Origin: Ectopseudomonas mendocina
GTDB lineage: Bacteria > Pseudomonadota > Gammaproteobacteria > Pseudomonadales > Pseudomonadaceae
Direction: 5' to 3'
NCBI RefSeq assembly: GCF_008041835.1
Contig: NZ_VRYE01000019.1
Coordinates: 24,765 to 69,857 of the forward strand
Length of the DNA: 45,093 nucleotides
The position numbers were made by a program, and so were the translations under genes. This document shows, piece after piece, positions 18,513 to 26,593 of the stretch (position 1 is the stretch's first letter; the number at the start of each line of letters is the position of its first letter). Below the pieces are notes generated by a model. The model had not been told where the DNA came from. It did no database searches and worked only from the letters and a program-made list of their open reading frames with translations.

Positions 18513-20425
18513 CACTCGGCATCCTCCAGTTGCTGCTGCAACGCCTCCAGGGTTTCCAGTGCCAGCAGCCAGGTTTCTTCCAGTTCGGCCTCACGCGCCT
18601 TGAGCTGCGCCTGCTCAGCCAGGCGCTGGCGCAGTTCGTCCTTGCGTGCGGCCTCGTACAGACCGCTGTCGCCCAGCTGGGTTTCAACCACGGCGAGCTT
18701 TTCCTGCACCTTGCCCAGCTCCTGTTCGAGCTTCTCGGCCTGTTTCTTGTGCGGTGCCAGTTGCTGGCGCAGCGCCGCCGCAGCCTGGCGCTGGGCACGC
18801 TTGTCGGTTTTCTCCGCTGCGCTGTCAGGCGCTGCGCTGGGCGGTGCCTGGCGCTGGCGGTAGTCGATCAACCAACGCGCGTAGTCGTCCAGATCACCGT
18901 CGAACGGCACCACGCGGCCATCGGCGACCAGCAGGAACTCGTCGGTGGTGCTCTTGAGCAGGTGACGGTCGTGGGAGACCACCACCACGGCGCCGGCGAA
19001 CTCCTGCAGGGCCATGGTCAGTGCCAGGCGCATTTCCAGGTCGAGGTGGTTGGTCGGCTCATCGAGCAGCAGCAGGTTGGGCTTGCCCCAGGCGATCAGC
19101 GCCAGGGCCAGGCGCGCCTTCTCGCCACCGGAGAAGTTCACCACCGGCTCGTCGCAACGCGCGCCGCGGAAGTCGAAACCACCAAGGAAGTCGCGCAGGG
19201 TCTGCTCGCGCTCGGCCGGTGCCAGACGCTGCAGGTGCAGCAACGGGCTGGCCTGGTCATCCAGCGCATCGAGCTGGTGCTGGGCGAAGTAGCCGATCAC
19301 CAGGTTCTCGCCTCGGGTCAGGCTGCCGCCCAGTGGCTGCAACTCGGCGGCGAGGTTCTTGATCAGCGTCGATTTGCCCGCACCGTTGGGGCCGAGCAGG
19401 CCGATGCGCGCGCCGGGTACCAGGCTCAGCTTGACCTGCTGCAGCACGGTCTTGTCGCCATAGCCGAGGCGACCTTCGCTGAGGCTGAGCAGCGGCGTGG
19501 AGATCTTCTCGGCCTCGCGGAAGACGAAGTCGAAGGGCGAGTCGACATGCGCCGCGCTCAGCTCTTCCATGCGCTCCAGCGCCTTGATCCGGCTCTGCGC
19601 CTGGCGGGCCTTGGTCGCCTGGGCCTTGAAGCGAGCGATGTACTTTTCCATGTGCGCGCGCTGCGCCTGCTGCTTTTCGTATGCCTGTTGCTGCTGGGCC
19701 AGACGCTCGGCGCGGGTGCGCTCGAAAGCCGTGTAGCCACCGCGATACAAATTCAGCTTGCGCTGCTCGACATGGGCGACGTGGTCGACCACGGCATCGA
19801 GAAAGTCGCGGTCGTGGGAGATCAGCAGCAAGGTGCCGGGGTAGCTTTGCAGCCAACCTTCGAGCCAGAGAATCGCGTCCAGATCCAGGTGATTGGTCGG
19901 TTCGTCGAGCAGCAACAGATCGGATGGACACATCAGCGCCTGGGCCAGGTTCAGGCGCATGCGCCAGCCACCGGAGAAGTCACCGACGCGGCGATCCATC
20001 TGCGCGTTGTCGAAGCCCAGGCCGGCCAGCAGCTTGCGCGCACGGGCATCGGCGGTATAGCCGTCGGCGCTGTCCAGCTCGCTGTGCAGGCGGGCGATGG
20101 CAGCGCCGTCATGCGCCTGCTCGGCAGCGGCCAGTTCGGCCTGCACGCGGCGCAGGTGGTGGTCGCCATCGAGGACGTAATCCACCGCCAGGCGCTCGAG
20201 GTTATCGACCTCCTGGCGCATATGGGCGATGCGCCAGTCACCGGGCAGCAGGCAATCGCCGGCGTCCGGGGTCAGCTCGCCACGCAGCAGGGCGAACAAA
20301 CTGGATTTACCGGCGCCGTTGGCACCGATCAGGCCGGCCTTGTGACCGGCGTGCAGGGTCAGCTCGGCGCCTTCGAGAAGACGCTGCGGGCCACGCTGTA
20401 GAGTGAGGTTCTGGAGTCGGATCAT
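18512..20425 (-). CDS. ABC-F family ATPase (YheS-like)
   Basis: A 637-residue soluble protein with two ABC ATPase domains and no membrane segment. Domain 1 has Walker A GANGAGKSS, signature FSGGWRMRL and Walker B LLLLDEPTNHLD; domain 2 has GPNGAGKST, FSGGEKARL and LLLLDEPTNHLD. Between them lies the charged ABC-F linker (about 240-300), and residues from about 530 form a charged coiled coil. ABC-F proteins of this type (YheS, Uup, EttA) bind the ribosome and act on stalled translation; the closest match by length and linker is YheS. The ATG at 20425 has no Shine-Dalgarno, and only 38 bases separate it from the divergent gene. Confidence 0.92.
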   Translation of the reverse strand: MIRLQNLTLQRGPQRLLEGAELTLHAGHKAGLIGANGAGKSSLFALLRGELTPDAGDCLLPGDWRIAHMRQEVDNLERLAVDYVLDGDHHLRRVQAELAAAEQAHDGAAIARLHSELDSADGYTADARARKLLAGLGFDNAQMDRRVGDFSGGWRMRLNLAQALMCPSDLLLLDEPTNHLDLDAILWLEGWLQSYPGTLLLISHDRDFLDAVVDHVAHVEQRKLNLYRGGYTAFERTRAERLAQQQQAYEKQQAQRAHMEKYIARFKAQATKARQAQSRIKALERMEELSAAHVDSPFDFVFREAEKISTPLLSLSEGRLGYGDKTVLQQVKLSLVPGARIGLLGPNGAGKSTLIKNLAAELQPLGGSLTRGENLVIGYFAQHQLDALDDQASPLLHLQRLAPAEREQTLRDFLGGFDFRGARCDEPVVNFSGGEKARLALALIAWGKPNLLLLDEPTNHLDLEMRLALTMALQEFAGAVVVVSHDRHLLKSTTDEFLLVADGRVVPFDGDLDDYARWLIDYRQRQAPPSAAPDSAAEKTDKRAQRQAAAALRQQLAPHKKQAEKLEQELGKVQEKLAVVETQLGDSGLYEAARKDELRQRLAEQAQLKAREAELEETWLLALETLEALQQQLEDAE

Positions 20426-20463
20426 AATGGCGGCGGAGTCTACCAAATCGCCCCGGAGGCCGC

Positions 20464-20907
20464 GTGCAGGAACTGTGGAATTTCGCCCTTGAACTTTACG
20501 CCAAACCGGGCGTGGAGCAGGCCTGCCTGGAACTGCAGGAAGCCGGCAGTGACGTGTGCCTGCTGCTGGCAGGTGCCTGGCTGGAGCGACGTGGCGTGCG
20601 CTGCCTGGACGAGCGCCTGCATGCCCTGACGGCAGTGGCCAATCCTTGGCAACGTGAGGTGATTGCGCCCCTGCGCCGGACTCGTCGCGATTGGCGCACG
20701 GCAGCAGAAGAGGATGCCGAGCTGGCGGCCTTGCGCGAACAGATCAAGAAACTGGAATTGCAGGCCGAACGGGTATTGCTCGAACGGCTGCAGACGCTGG
20801 CCGAGAGCTGGCCTGGCGAAGCGGGTGAAGAGGATTGGCTGATTCGCCTGGCAAAAAATGACAGCGCCGCGCTGCAGGTACTGCGCGGCGCTGTCAGGCT
20901 GCCTTAG
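20464..20907 (+). CDS. TIGR02444-type conserved hypothetical protein
   Basis: A 147-residue soluble, mostly helical protein. The WNFALELYAKPGVEQACLEL N-terminus, LLLAGAWLERRG and WQREVIAPLRRTRR segments are those of the TIGR02444/DUF2390 family found in gamma-proteobacteria; its function is unknown. The GTG start at 20464 has GGAGG only four bases upstream. The stop overlaps the convergent algP stop by four bases (CCTTAGG). Codons near the end also form the algP terminator on the other strand. Confidence 0.85.
   Translation: MQELWNFALELYAKPGVEQACLELQEAGSDVCLLLAGAWLERRGVRCLDERLHALTAVANPWQREVIAPLRRTRRDWRTAAEEDAELAALREQIKKLELQAERVLLERLQTLAESWPGEAGEEDWLIRLAKNDSAALQVLRGAVRLP
20851..20895 (-). terminator. 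algP intrinsic terminator inside the convergent gene
   Basis: A perfect 13-bp stem, GACAGCGCCGCGC (20860-20872) and GCGCGGCGCTGTC (20883-20895), with a 10-base loop. Reading with algP it is followed by ATTTTTTGCC. It starts eight bases after the algP stop and lies wholly within the last 19 codons of the opposing gene. Confidence 0.9.
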
Positions 20908-21731
20908 GAAGCGTTCGGCGTATCGCTGCCGCTGCTCGCGGCAGGCGCAACCGGAGCTGCCGGCGCAGCAGCTGGCTTAGCGGCTGCCGGCTTGGCAGGG
21001 GTCTTCTTCGCGGGCGCCGGCTTCTTGGCAATGGCGGGCTTGGCAGGTGTCGCCTTGGTCGCCGGCTTCGCAGCGGGTTTGGCGGCTGTTTTGGTTGCAG
21101 CTGGCTTGGCAGCTACCTTGGGTGCGGCCGGTTTTACCGCAGGCTTGCTGGCTACCGAAGGTTTTACAGCCGCCTTATTGGCCGCGGCAGGCTTGGCAGC
21201 CGCTTTGCTGGTGGGCTTGGCGGCGACGGCTTTACTCGGAGTGTTCTGCGCCGGTGCCTTGGCAGCAACAGGCTTCTTCGCTGCAGACGGCTTGCTTGCA
21301 GGTTTGGCTGCCGGCGTTGCGGCCTTGGCTTCGCGCGTATCCAGCGCCTTACCGGCGGCTTCCTTCACTTTGCCTACACCCTGGGCCAGCTTCAGGCTTT
21401 CCTGAGCATCGCGCTTGAGCTGGGCGATGTAGGTGCGGGTTTCGCTCTGGCGATCCTTGAGGGCGTCGAGCAGCTCTTCCAGCTCGGCGACGGCATCCCT
21501 GGCCTTGGCTTGCGCCTTGGCCTTGCCTGCGGCAGCGGCGTCCTGCAGTTTGCTGCGGGCCTTGTGCAGTTTTTCCTGGGCCTTGCCGCGCTGCTTCTCC
21601 AGCTTGGCAAGCAGTTTCTCGGCATCGATCAGGGCTTGCGAGCAGGCATTTTCCAGGTGCTCGAGCAAGCTGGCAGACAGTTGATGCAGCAGGTGCAACG
21701 GGGTGCTGATGGGTTTCTTCTTGGCCGACAT
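20904..21731 (-). CDS. algP: AlgP, histone-H1-like alginate regulator
   Basis: A 275-residue protein. Residues 1-125 are charged and helical (MSAKKKPISTPLHLLHQLSA, then KLLAKLEKQRGKAQEKLHKA), matching AlgP/AlgR3 of P. aeruginosa. Residues 140-265 are a low-complexity Lys-Pro-Ala tail made of KPAA-like units, resembling the eukaryotic histone H1 tail and likely to bind DNA or RNA. P. aeruginosa AlgP is longer (about 350 residues) with more regular repeats. The ATG at 21731 follows GGAGG by six bases. In P. aeruginosa the gene affects algD transcription and mucoidy; no alginate operon is in this window, so the role here may be broader. Confidence 0.94.
   Translation of the reverse strand: MSAKKKPISTPLHLLHQLSASLLEHLENACSQALIDAEKLLAKLEKQRGKAQEKLHKARSKLQDAAAAGKAKAQAKARDAVAELEELLDALKDRQSETRTYIAQLKRDAQESLKLAQGVGKVKEAAGKALDTREAKAATPAAKPASKPSAAKKPVAAKAPAQNTPSKAVAAKPTSKAAAKPAAANKAAVKPSVASKPAVKPAAPKVAAKPAATKTAAKPAAKPATKATPAKPAIAKKPAPAKKTPAKPAAAKPAAAPAAPVAPAASSGSDTPNAS
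20950..21310. repeat. Low-complexity KPAA-coding repeat tract in algP
   Basis: About 360 bases code almost only for Lys, Pro and Ala in degenerate units of 4-6 codons (AAKPA, KPAAK, AAKTA). At DNA level the units are imperfect, so this is a diverged minisatellite rather than an exact tandem array. Such tracts change length by recombination in other pseudomonads. Confidence 0.75.
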
Positions 21732-21924
21732 GATACGCCTCCAGGCGGATATGAACGCGCCCATACTAGACGCAGCCGCGAGGGCTCGCCATAGGCCTTT
21801 TGGCGAGCCGAGCAGATGCCGAACCACGCTGGCATAATCGCCAAAGCCTTTTGCCGTTTCAGCGCACGCTGCGGCGCCGCGTAACCTCAACAGCCCCTAA
21901 GCATCTTGATCGGGAGACACCGTA

Positions 21925-22572
21925 ATGAGCCGCGCCGTACTAGCCGCCCTCGCTATCTGCTGCAGCCTGGGCGTGCAGGCTGACCAGCACCAGCAGGATC
22001 TGGCCTACAGCCTCGGCGTGCGTCTTGGCGAGCGTCTGCACGACGAGGTGCCAGACCTGCCGCTGAGCGAGCTGCTCGAAGGCTTGCGCCGGGCCTACGA
22101 GGGCAAGCCCCTGCGCCTCGACGCCAGCCGGATCGAGCAGCTGCTCGATGAGCACGAAGCGCGTATCAAAGCCTCGCCACAGCGCCAGAGCAAAGCTATC
22201 GAAGCCGAGCAGCGTTTTCTCGCCGAGCAACGTCGCCGCCCAGACGTGCGGGCACTGGCCAACGGCGTACTGGTGACCGAACTCAGCCCTGGCAGCGGTC
22301 CCATGCCCACCGCTCGCAGCCGAGTACAGGTGAGCTACCGCGGCGAACTGGCGGACGGCAGCGTCTTCGACGAGAGCAGCACACCGCAGTGGTTTCGCCT
22401 GGACAGCCTGATCGGCGGCTGGCGCAACGCACTGCTGCAAATGCCGAAAGGCGCTCACTGGCGCCTGGTGATTCCATCGGATCAGGCTTACGGGGAGGAA
22501 GGTGCGGGCGACCTGATACCGCCCTATGCGCCACTGGTATTCGATCTACGCCTGCTCGACGTAGCCGACTGA
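21925..22572 (+). CDS. Periplasmic FKBP-type peptidyl-prolyl isomerase (Mip-like)
   Basis: A 215-residue protein. Residues 1-19 form a signal peptide (cleavage likely after GVQA). A helical dimerisation domain (about 20-105) with QDLAYSLGVRLGERL is followed by an FKBP domain from about 110, with VQVSYRGELADGSVFDES and WRLVIPSDQAYGEEGAGD. This is the FkpA/Mip layout, a periplasmic foldase or chaperone. Some usual FKBP core positions differ (ANGVLVTELSPGSGP; PQWFRLDSLIGGW in place of the common PVIPGW), which may lower catalysis. The ATG follows GGGAG by eight bases. It is divergent from algP. Confidence 0.92.
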   Translation: MSRAVLAALAICCSLGVQADQHQQDLAYSLGVRLGERLHDEVPDLPLSELLEGLRRAYEGKPLRLDASRIEQLLDEHEARIKASPQRQSKAIEAEQRFLAEQRRRPDVRALANGVLVTELSPGSGPMPTARSRVQVSYRGELADGSVFDESSTPQWFRLDSLIGGWRNALLQMPKGAHWRLVIPSDQAYGEEGAGDLIPPYAPLVFDLRLLDVAD

Positions 22573-22618
22573 AGGCCAGCCTGCCGGCCTGATGCCGATC
22601 CGATCAGAGCGGCCTTGC

Positions 22619-22740
22619 GTAGGAGCCCCGCCCCGGGGCGAAGCTTTTCAAGTGCGTTCAAGTGCGCACCGTCCTGATTCGCGGCGAGGCGCCGCTCCTA
22701 CAAACTTGATGCGCCGACGCTTAACTGACTGGCGTCAGCC
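22619..22740. repeat. Composite REP-like palindrome with conserved tail
   Basis: GTAGGAGC (22619) and GCTCCTAC (to 22701) bound an 83-bp unit with inner palindromes (CCCGCCCCGGGGCG and GGCGAGGCGCC). After nine bases comes the tail GCGCCGACGCTTAACTGAC (22711-22729) and a weaker match GGCGTCAGC. Arm, spacer length and tail agree with bases 1-54. It fills the FKBP-algQ convergent intergenic space. A separate 14-bp palindrome CCGGAG-TG-CTCCGG follows at about 22748-22761. Confidence 0.8.
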
Positions 22741-22779
22741 TGACGGCCCGGAGTGCTCCGGACCATTGCCAGCACGGGC

Positions 22780-23253
22780 TCAGAGCGCTTCGGCGGCCTG
22801 TTCCTGATGAGCGTTGTGCAGCACTTCAATCAGGCAGTCTTCCAATTCGAAGCGCTCGTGCAGCAACTGCCCGAGATGGTTGAGCTCGCTCATCAGCGAG
22901 GTGCTGTCGCGGCAGTCGCCGTTGTCACAACGATCATTGAAGGCCAGCGCTAGCTGGGTGATGGCTTCGATACGCGGGTAGATCTGCCTGGCCAACTCCA
23001 GACCACGCTGATCGTTGAAGGCCTTGGCTTCGTTGGTCAACTGCTCGTAGACCTCGAAGTGCCCCGCCGAGACGTAATCCACCAGCAGCTCGCAGAAGCC
23101 CTGCAGAGACTCGCTGTTGATGGCCGGCGCCTGCGGCGCCTTGGCCAGGGCCGAGTAGGCCAGCACCAGTTCGCGACGTTCACCCAGCCAACGGTCGATC
23201 AGTTGATGAACCCCACCCCAGCGTTCCTGTGCGTTGCGACAACTCTCAAGCAT
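22780..23253 (-). CDS. algQ: AlgQ (Rsd/AlgQ anti-sigma-70 factor)
   Basis: A 157-residue helical protein of the Rsd/AlgQ family, which binds region 4 of the housekeeping sigma factor. Family marks are [20 protein letters not shown] at the N-terminus, a metal or sigma-contact segment [15 protein letters not shown], and [10 protein letters not shown] followed by [13 protein letters not shown]. In P. aeruginosa AlgQ affects alginate, siderophore and virulence genes. The ATG at 23253 follows GAGG by six bases. It lies alone, between dsbB upstream and a repeat element downstream. Confidence 0.95.
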   Translation of the reverse strand: MLESCRNAQERWGGVHQLIDRWLGERRELVLAYSALAKAPQAPAINSESLQGFCELLVDYVSAGHFEVYEQLTNEAKAFNDQRGLELARQIYPRIEAITQLALAFNDRCDNGDCRDSTSLMSELNHLGQLLHERFELEDCLIEVLHNAHQEQAAEAL

Positions 23254-23560
23254 GATGAACCTCGCTTCCCTTATCGCTATGCCTGACTTACGCCCGTTCC
23301 CGAGACGTTATCGTGGCGTGCCAGCAAGTGCTCGTGCCATTCGGTCGGCGACTGGCGACGTCATGGCGGGCTATCGACAGCTTTTTGTCGATCATTACCA
23401 GACCTTGAAAGAGCAACCGCAAAATGGCGTTTTTCCGGCGGTGCGTGCGGGTCAGATTATGCTTGTGGGCACATGCCATCAAGGCATGGCCATGAGAAAG
23501 TTTCATACGAGCGTTTAATCTCGAAGCCACGAATGGCGCGGCTTCGTACAATTCGTATTC
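23254..23560. other. algQ upstream region (307 bp)
   Basis: No convincing gene; the 87-codon minus-strand frame here lacks a start context and family resemblance. It must carry the algQ promoter, but no -35/-10 pair stands out. Two hairpins are present: CATGCC-ATCAA-GGCATG (23472-23488), and CGAAGCC/GGCTTCG (23522-23546), which lies 15 bases after the dsbB stop and may mark its 3' end although it has no T run. Confidence 0.55.
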
Positions 23561-24052
23561 TCAGTTGCGACGTAGCAACTGGAGCAGGCTGAAGGCGATC
23601 ATGCCGATGAAGCCGAGCAGGCTCCACTCGGGGATGCTCATGCCGAAGAGCGTCCACTTCACCTCGGCACAATCGGCACTGCCCTGGAACACCAGGCGCA
23701 CGATGTCCTGCATCGGCAGGGCCTGCATCATGAACTCCAGGCTCGGCAGGCAGGCTTCGAGCTGATCGGCCGGTACGCTCTGCAACCAGATCTGCCGACC
23801 GGCAGTGGCAGCGCCAGCAGCGGCGAACAACAGCGCCAGTACGGCGTAGATGCGCCGCCCGAGCGTGCCGGGGCCATGAACGGCAGCGACCAGGCAGACC
23901 ACGCCGAACAGGATCACGCACATACGCTGCAGCACGCACATCGGGCAGGGCTCCAGCCCCACGACATGTTCCAGGTACAGCGCAGCCATCATCAGCAGGA
24001 CACAGCCGATGAATGCGAGGAAAAACAGGGGACGCGGATTTGCCAGCTGCAT
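23561..24052 (-). CDS. dsbB: Disulfide bond formation protein DsbB family (DsbH-like)
   Basis: A 163-residue inner-membrane protein with four hydrophobic segments. It reoxidises DsbA and passes electrons to quinone. The first redox pair is Cys36-Cys39 in EPCPMC and the second is Cys101 and Cys128 in the long periplasmic loop, as in DsbB. The start at 24052 (MQLANPRPLFF) has GGAG five bases upstream; an in-frame start 20 codons earlier is less likely. The P. aeruginosa gene at this position is called dsbH, one of two DsbB paralogues. Confidence 0.93.
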   Translation of the reverse strand: MQLANPRPLFFLAFIGCVLLMMAALYLEHVVGLEPCPMCVLQRMCVILFGVVCLVAAVHGPGTLGRRIYAVLALLFAAAGAATAGRQIWLQSVPADQLEACLPSLEFMMQALPMQDIVRLVFQGSADCAEVKWTLFGMSIPEWSLLGFIGMIAFSLLQLLRRN

Positions 24053-24090
24053 GGTAGCTCCGGGTGGGAGAACGTGGGCGGTACGGTAGA

Positions 24091-24119
24091 GGAAAGCAAG
24101 GGCGCCTTTCAAGGCGCCC
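24091..24119 (-). terminator. Terminator after hemY
   Basis: A perfect 7-bp stem GGGCGCC/GGCGCCC with a 6-base loop, followed on the minus strand by TTGCTTTCC. It lies about 85 bases after the hemY stop and would end the algZ-hemY transcript before dsbB. Confidence 0.65.
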
Positions 24120-24203
24120 GGGGCATCATGACAGGCTGTTCATCATGCCCGAACGTCCCTCCGTCCGCACGGTGAACTCGTAGCACCAACCAGGCGCAGC
24201 CAT

Positions 24204-25451
24204 TCAGACACCGACGCCCCTGGGTTGCGGCAGAGAAGGCAAGCCCTGGTGCAGCAGGCCGAGGCTCTCCAGCAACAGCTGGTTGCTGCGCTCCAGCTCA
24301 CCCAGTTGTGCCAGCAGGCGCGCCAGCTCGGCGCAGGTTTCCGGGTGACGCTCAAGCTTGAGGCTGCTTTCGAAGTAATCACGCGCCTTGCCCCACAGTT
24401 GATTCTGCACAGACAGGCGACCCAGCGTCAGCAACAGCGCCGGATCCTGCGGGTGCTGTTTCAGCCAGTGTTCGGCCGTTTGCAACTGACGCGCCGGATC
24501 TGCGCCCCGCAGCACGCCATAGAAGCGCGCCAGACGGCTGTCATAGCCGCGCTTGAGCGCGCTGCGCAGCACCTCTTCGGCCTCTTGCTGGGCGCCCAGA
24601 CGACGTAATTGCTCGACATAGGTGGCGATCAGCTCGGGCTCATGGCGCAGGCTGGCCGATAGATGGTTCCAGGCCTTGTGCAATGACGACAAGGCAGCTT
24701 CACCCTGCTCCAGCCCACCATCACCGACCTCGGCCAGGCGGCCGCGCCAGGTTTCGCGCTCCAATTCGTCGAGCTCGGCCGCTGGCAGCGCCTTCTCCTT
24801 GCGCAATTCAGGCAGCAAGCCGAGCAGAGCCGACCACTCCTGGCGCTGCAGATACAGGCGCTGCAACTGTCGCAGCACCAGATGATGCCCCGGATGACGC
24901 TCACGCATCGCCTGCAGGGTTTGCAACGCTGCCTCGCTGTCACCACGGTTGCGTTGCAGTTCGGCATGAGTCAGGGCAATCGCCAGCTCGGCCTGCGGTT
25001 GCCTGTTCAACGCGCGCTCCAGCAGGGCATCGCTCTGTTCGTATTGGCCCAGTTTGTTGGCGGCCCGCGCGGCACCGAGGTAGTACATCAGCGGCTGGCT
25101 GTCGGCCTCGGCGGCACGGGTCAGTTGACGCTGCGCGCGCGCCCAGCGGCCTTCGGCGAGATCCAGCATGCCCTGCTCGGAGGCCAGGCGCACACGGCGA
25201 TTACGATGCAGGCGCGACCAGGGGTTGGCCAGCCGTGTCGAGCTGAGCAACAAACGCAGTGTCCACTTGATCAGGTAGTACAGCACCACCACGACCACCA
25301 GCAGGCCAAGGAATGCCCACAGGCCGGACTGGTAGCGAAAGCCCTGGTAGGCGAACAGCACATAACCGCGGTCGGCCTCGATGGCCAGACTGAGCAGATA
25401 CAGCCCGGCGGCGATGGCCAGCACTAACAGGAGCCAGAGCAGGCGTTTCAT
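24204..25451 (-). CDS. hemY: HemY-like TPR membrane protein
   Basis: A 415-residue inner-membrane protein with two N-terminal transmembrane helices (about 3-22 and 42-62; HemY_N domain) and a cytoplasmic series of TPR-like helices (from about 90 to 400; for example LMYYLGAARAANKLGQYEQS). It is unrelated to protoporphyrinogen oxidase, which carries the same name in Bacillus. It is assumed to organise haem biosynthesis, but the molecular role is not settled. The ATG overlaps the hemX stop by four bases (ATGA). Confidence 0.92.
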   Translation of the reverse strand: MKRLLWLLLVLAIAAGLYLLSLAIEADRGYVLFAYQGFRYQSGLWAFLGLLVVVVVLYYLIKWTLRLLLSSTRLANPWSRLHRNRRVRLASEQGMLDLAEGRWARAQRQLTRAAEADSQPLMYYLGAARAANKLGQYEQSDALLERALNRQPQAELAIALTHAELQRNRGDSEAALQTLQAMRERHPGHHLVLRQLQRLYLQRQEWSALLGLLPELRKEKALPAAELDELERETWRGRLAEVGDGGLEQGEAALSSLHKAWNHLSASLRHEPELIATYVEQLRRLGAQQEAEEVLRSALKRGYDSRLARFYGVLRGADPARQLQTAEHWLKQHPQDPALLLTLGRLSVQNQLWGKARDYFESSLKLERHPETCAELARLLAQLGELERSNQLLLESLGLLHQGLPSLPQPRGVGV

Positions 25452-26581
25452 TGCGCCTCCCCGGCCGCTGCGGCCCCCTGCCGGCGTTGTGCCTGTTTGC
25501 GTTGCAGGTAGGCCTGCAACGCATCGAGCGACTCGCTCAGATCCGGCACCTTGACCTCGACACTGGCGTCGGCGAGCTCACTGAAGCGCTGGCGCAGCGC
25601 GCGACTGTCCGGGTTGTCCAGATTGAAGTGGGCATCGAGGATTTCCTCGGCCTGCCTGAGCGCCTGCTGGTAGACGCCGGTCTGGCCATGCAGCGCGGCC
25701 CACTGCGCCTGTTCCAGCGCCAGCGACAGGCTCAGGCGTACCTGCGACAGGCTCTGCCCGGACAGCAGCGGACGTACGTTGCGATCAGCGTCGAACTCGA
25801 TACGGAAGTAGTCGGAAAGCTTTTTCGCCCATTCGCTCCACCAGGCACTGCCATCGCCTTCGGCGGCCAGATCCGAGAGCACATCGCCCTGCCCTTCGAA
25901 AGTCGGCGCCAGGGGATTGAGCGTAGCAGCCTGCTCACGCAGGGCGCCCAGTTGCAGGAACAGGCCGACACGATCCGGCCGCGCCGTGGTGCGCAGCGCT
26001 TCCAGGCTGCGGCTGAGCTGCTCGCGGGCGGCGAAGGCGGCCGGGTCGTCCTGTTCGCGGAGGATGTCATCGGCAGCCGTCACCAGTGCTTCGGCGCTGG
26101 CCACATCCTGCAATGCCGACAGGCGCAGGGTTGCCAGGCGCAGCAGATGTTCGGCTTCATCCAGGCGCCAATCCTGGCGACTGCCATCGAGCACGCTTTC
26201 CAGGCGCTGGCTCAGGCGCTGCTGATCGTTCTGCAGATTGGCCAGCAGACGGCGGCGCTCGTCCAGCTCGGCGGCACTGGGCAGCGCGGAAAGGCGTGAA
26301 TCCAGGCGCTGGGCCAATTCCTCGACCTTCCTGGCGCTGTCATCACGGGTGCGTTGCAGGTCTTCGGCCCGCTGCTGATACTGGCTATGCATCTGCTGCA
26401 GTTGCCATAGACTCCAGCCGCCGGCACCGGCACCAGCCAGGCCAATCAGCAGGGCGAATGCGGCAAGGCTGCTGCCGCCAGCACTGCGCGGTGTGCTCGC
26501 TGGCGCAGCAGCAGGCGTGGGTTTCACGGCGTCGCTGGCCGGTTGTTCTTCTGGCGTGTTCGGGGTGGATGCTTCGCTCAC
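25448..26581 (-). CDS. hemX: HemX-like membrane protein
   Basis: A 377-residue single-pass membrane protein: a Pro/Ala-rich cytoplasmic N-terminus (1-35), a transmembrane helix at about 38-58, then a long periplasmic helical region (60-140 coiled coil with LQQMHSQYQQRAEDLQR). It is often annotated as uroporphyrinogen-III C-methyltransferase, but it has none of the SAM-binding methyltransferase motifs, so that name is misleading. The start is GTG, after AAGGA by seven bases. Its function in haem synthesis is unproven. Confidence 0.92.
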   Translation of the reverse strand: MSEASTPNTPEEQPASDAVKPTPAAAPASTPRSAGGSSLAAFALLIGLAGAGAGGWSLWQLQQMHSQYQQRAEDLQRTRDDSARKVEELAQRLDSRLSALPSAAELDERRRLLANLQNDQQRLSQRLESVLDGSRQDWRLDEAEHLLRLATLRLSALQDVASAEALVTAADDILREQDDPAAFAAREQLSRSLEALRTTARPDRVGLFLQLGALREQAATLNPLAPTFEGQGDVLSDLAAEGDGSAWWSEWAKKLSDYFRIEFDADRNVRPLLSGQSLSQVRLSLSLALEQAQWAALHGQTGVYQQALRQAEEILDAHFNLDNPDSRALRQRFSELADASVEVKVPDLSESLDALQAYLQRKQAQRRQGAAAAGEAQ

Positions 26582-26593
26582 GTATCCGTCCTT

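Noticed and set aside
23288..23551. 87-codon minus-strand frame between dsbB and algQ
   Set aside because: It has no ribosome-binding site, no family resemblance and odd residue use; the region is better read as the algQ promoter region.
24121..24150. Imperfect palindrome GGGCATCATGA...TCATCATGCCC downstream of hemY as a second terminator
   Set aside because: The stem is interrupted and there is no T run; the hairpin at 24091-24119 explains termination better.
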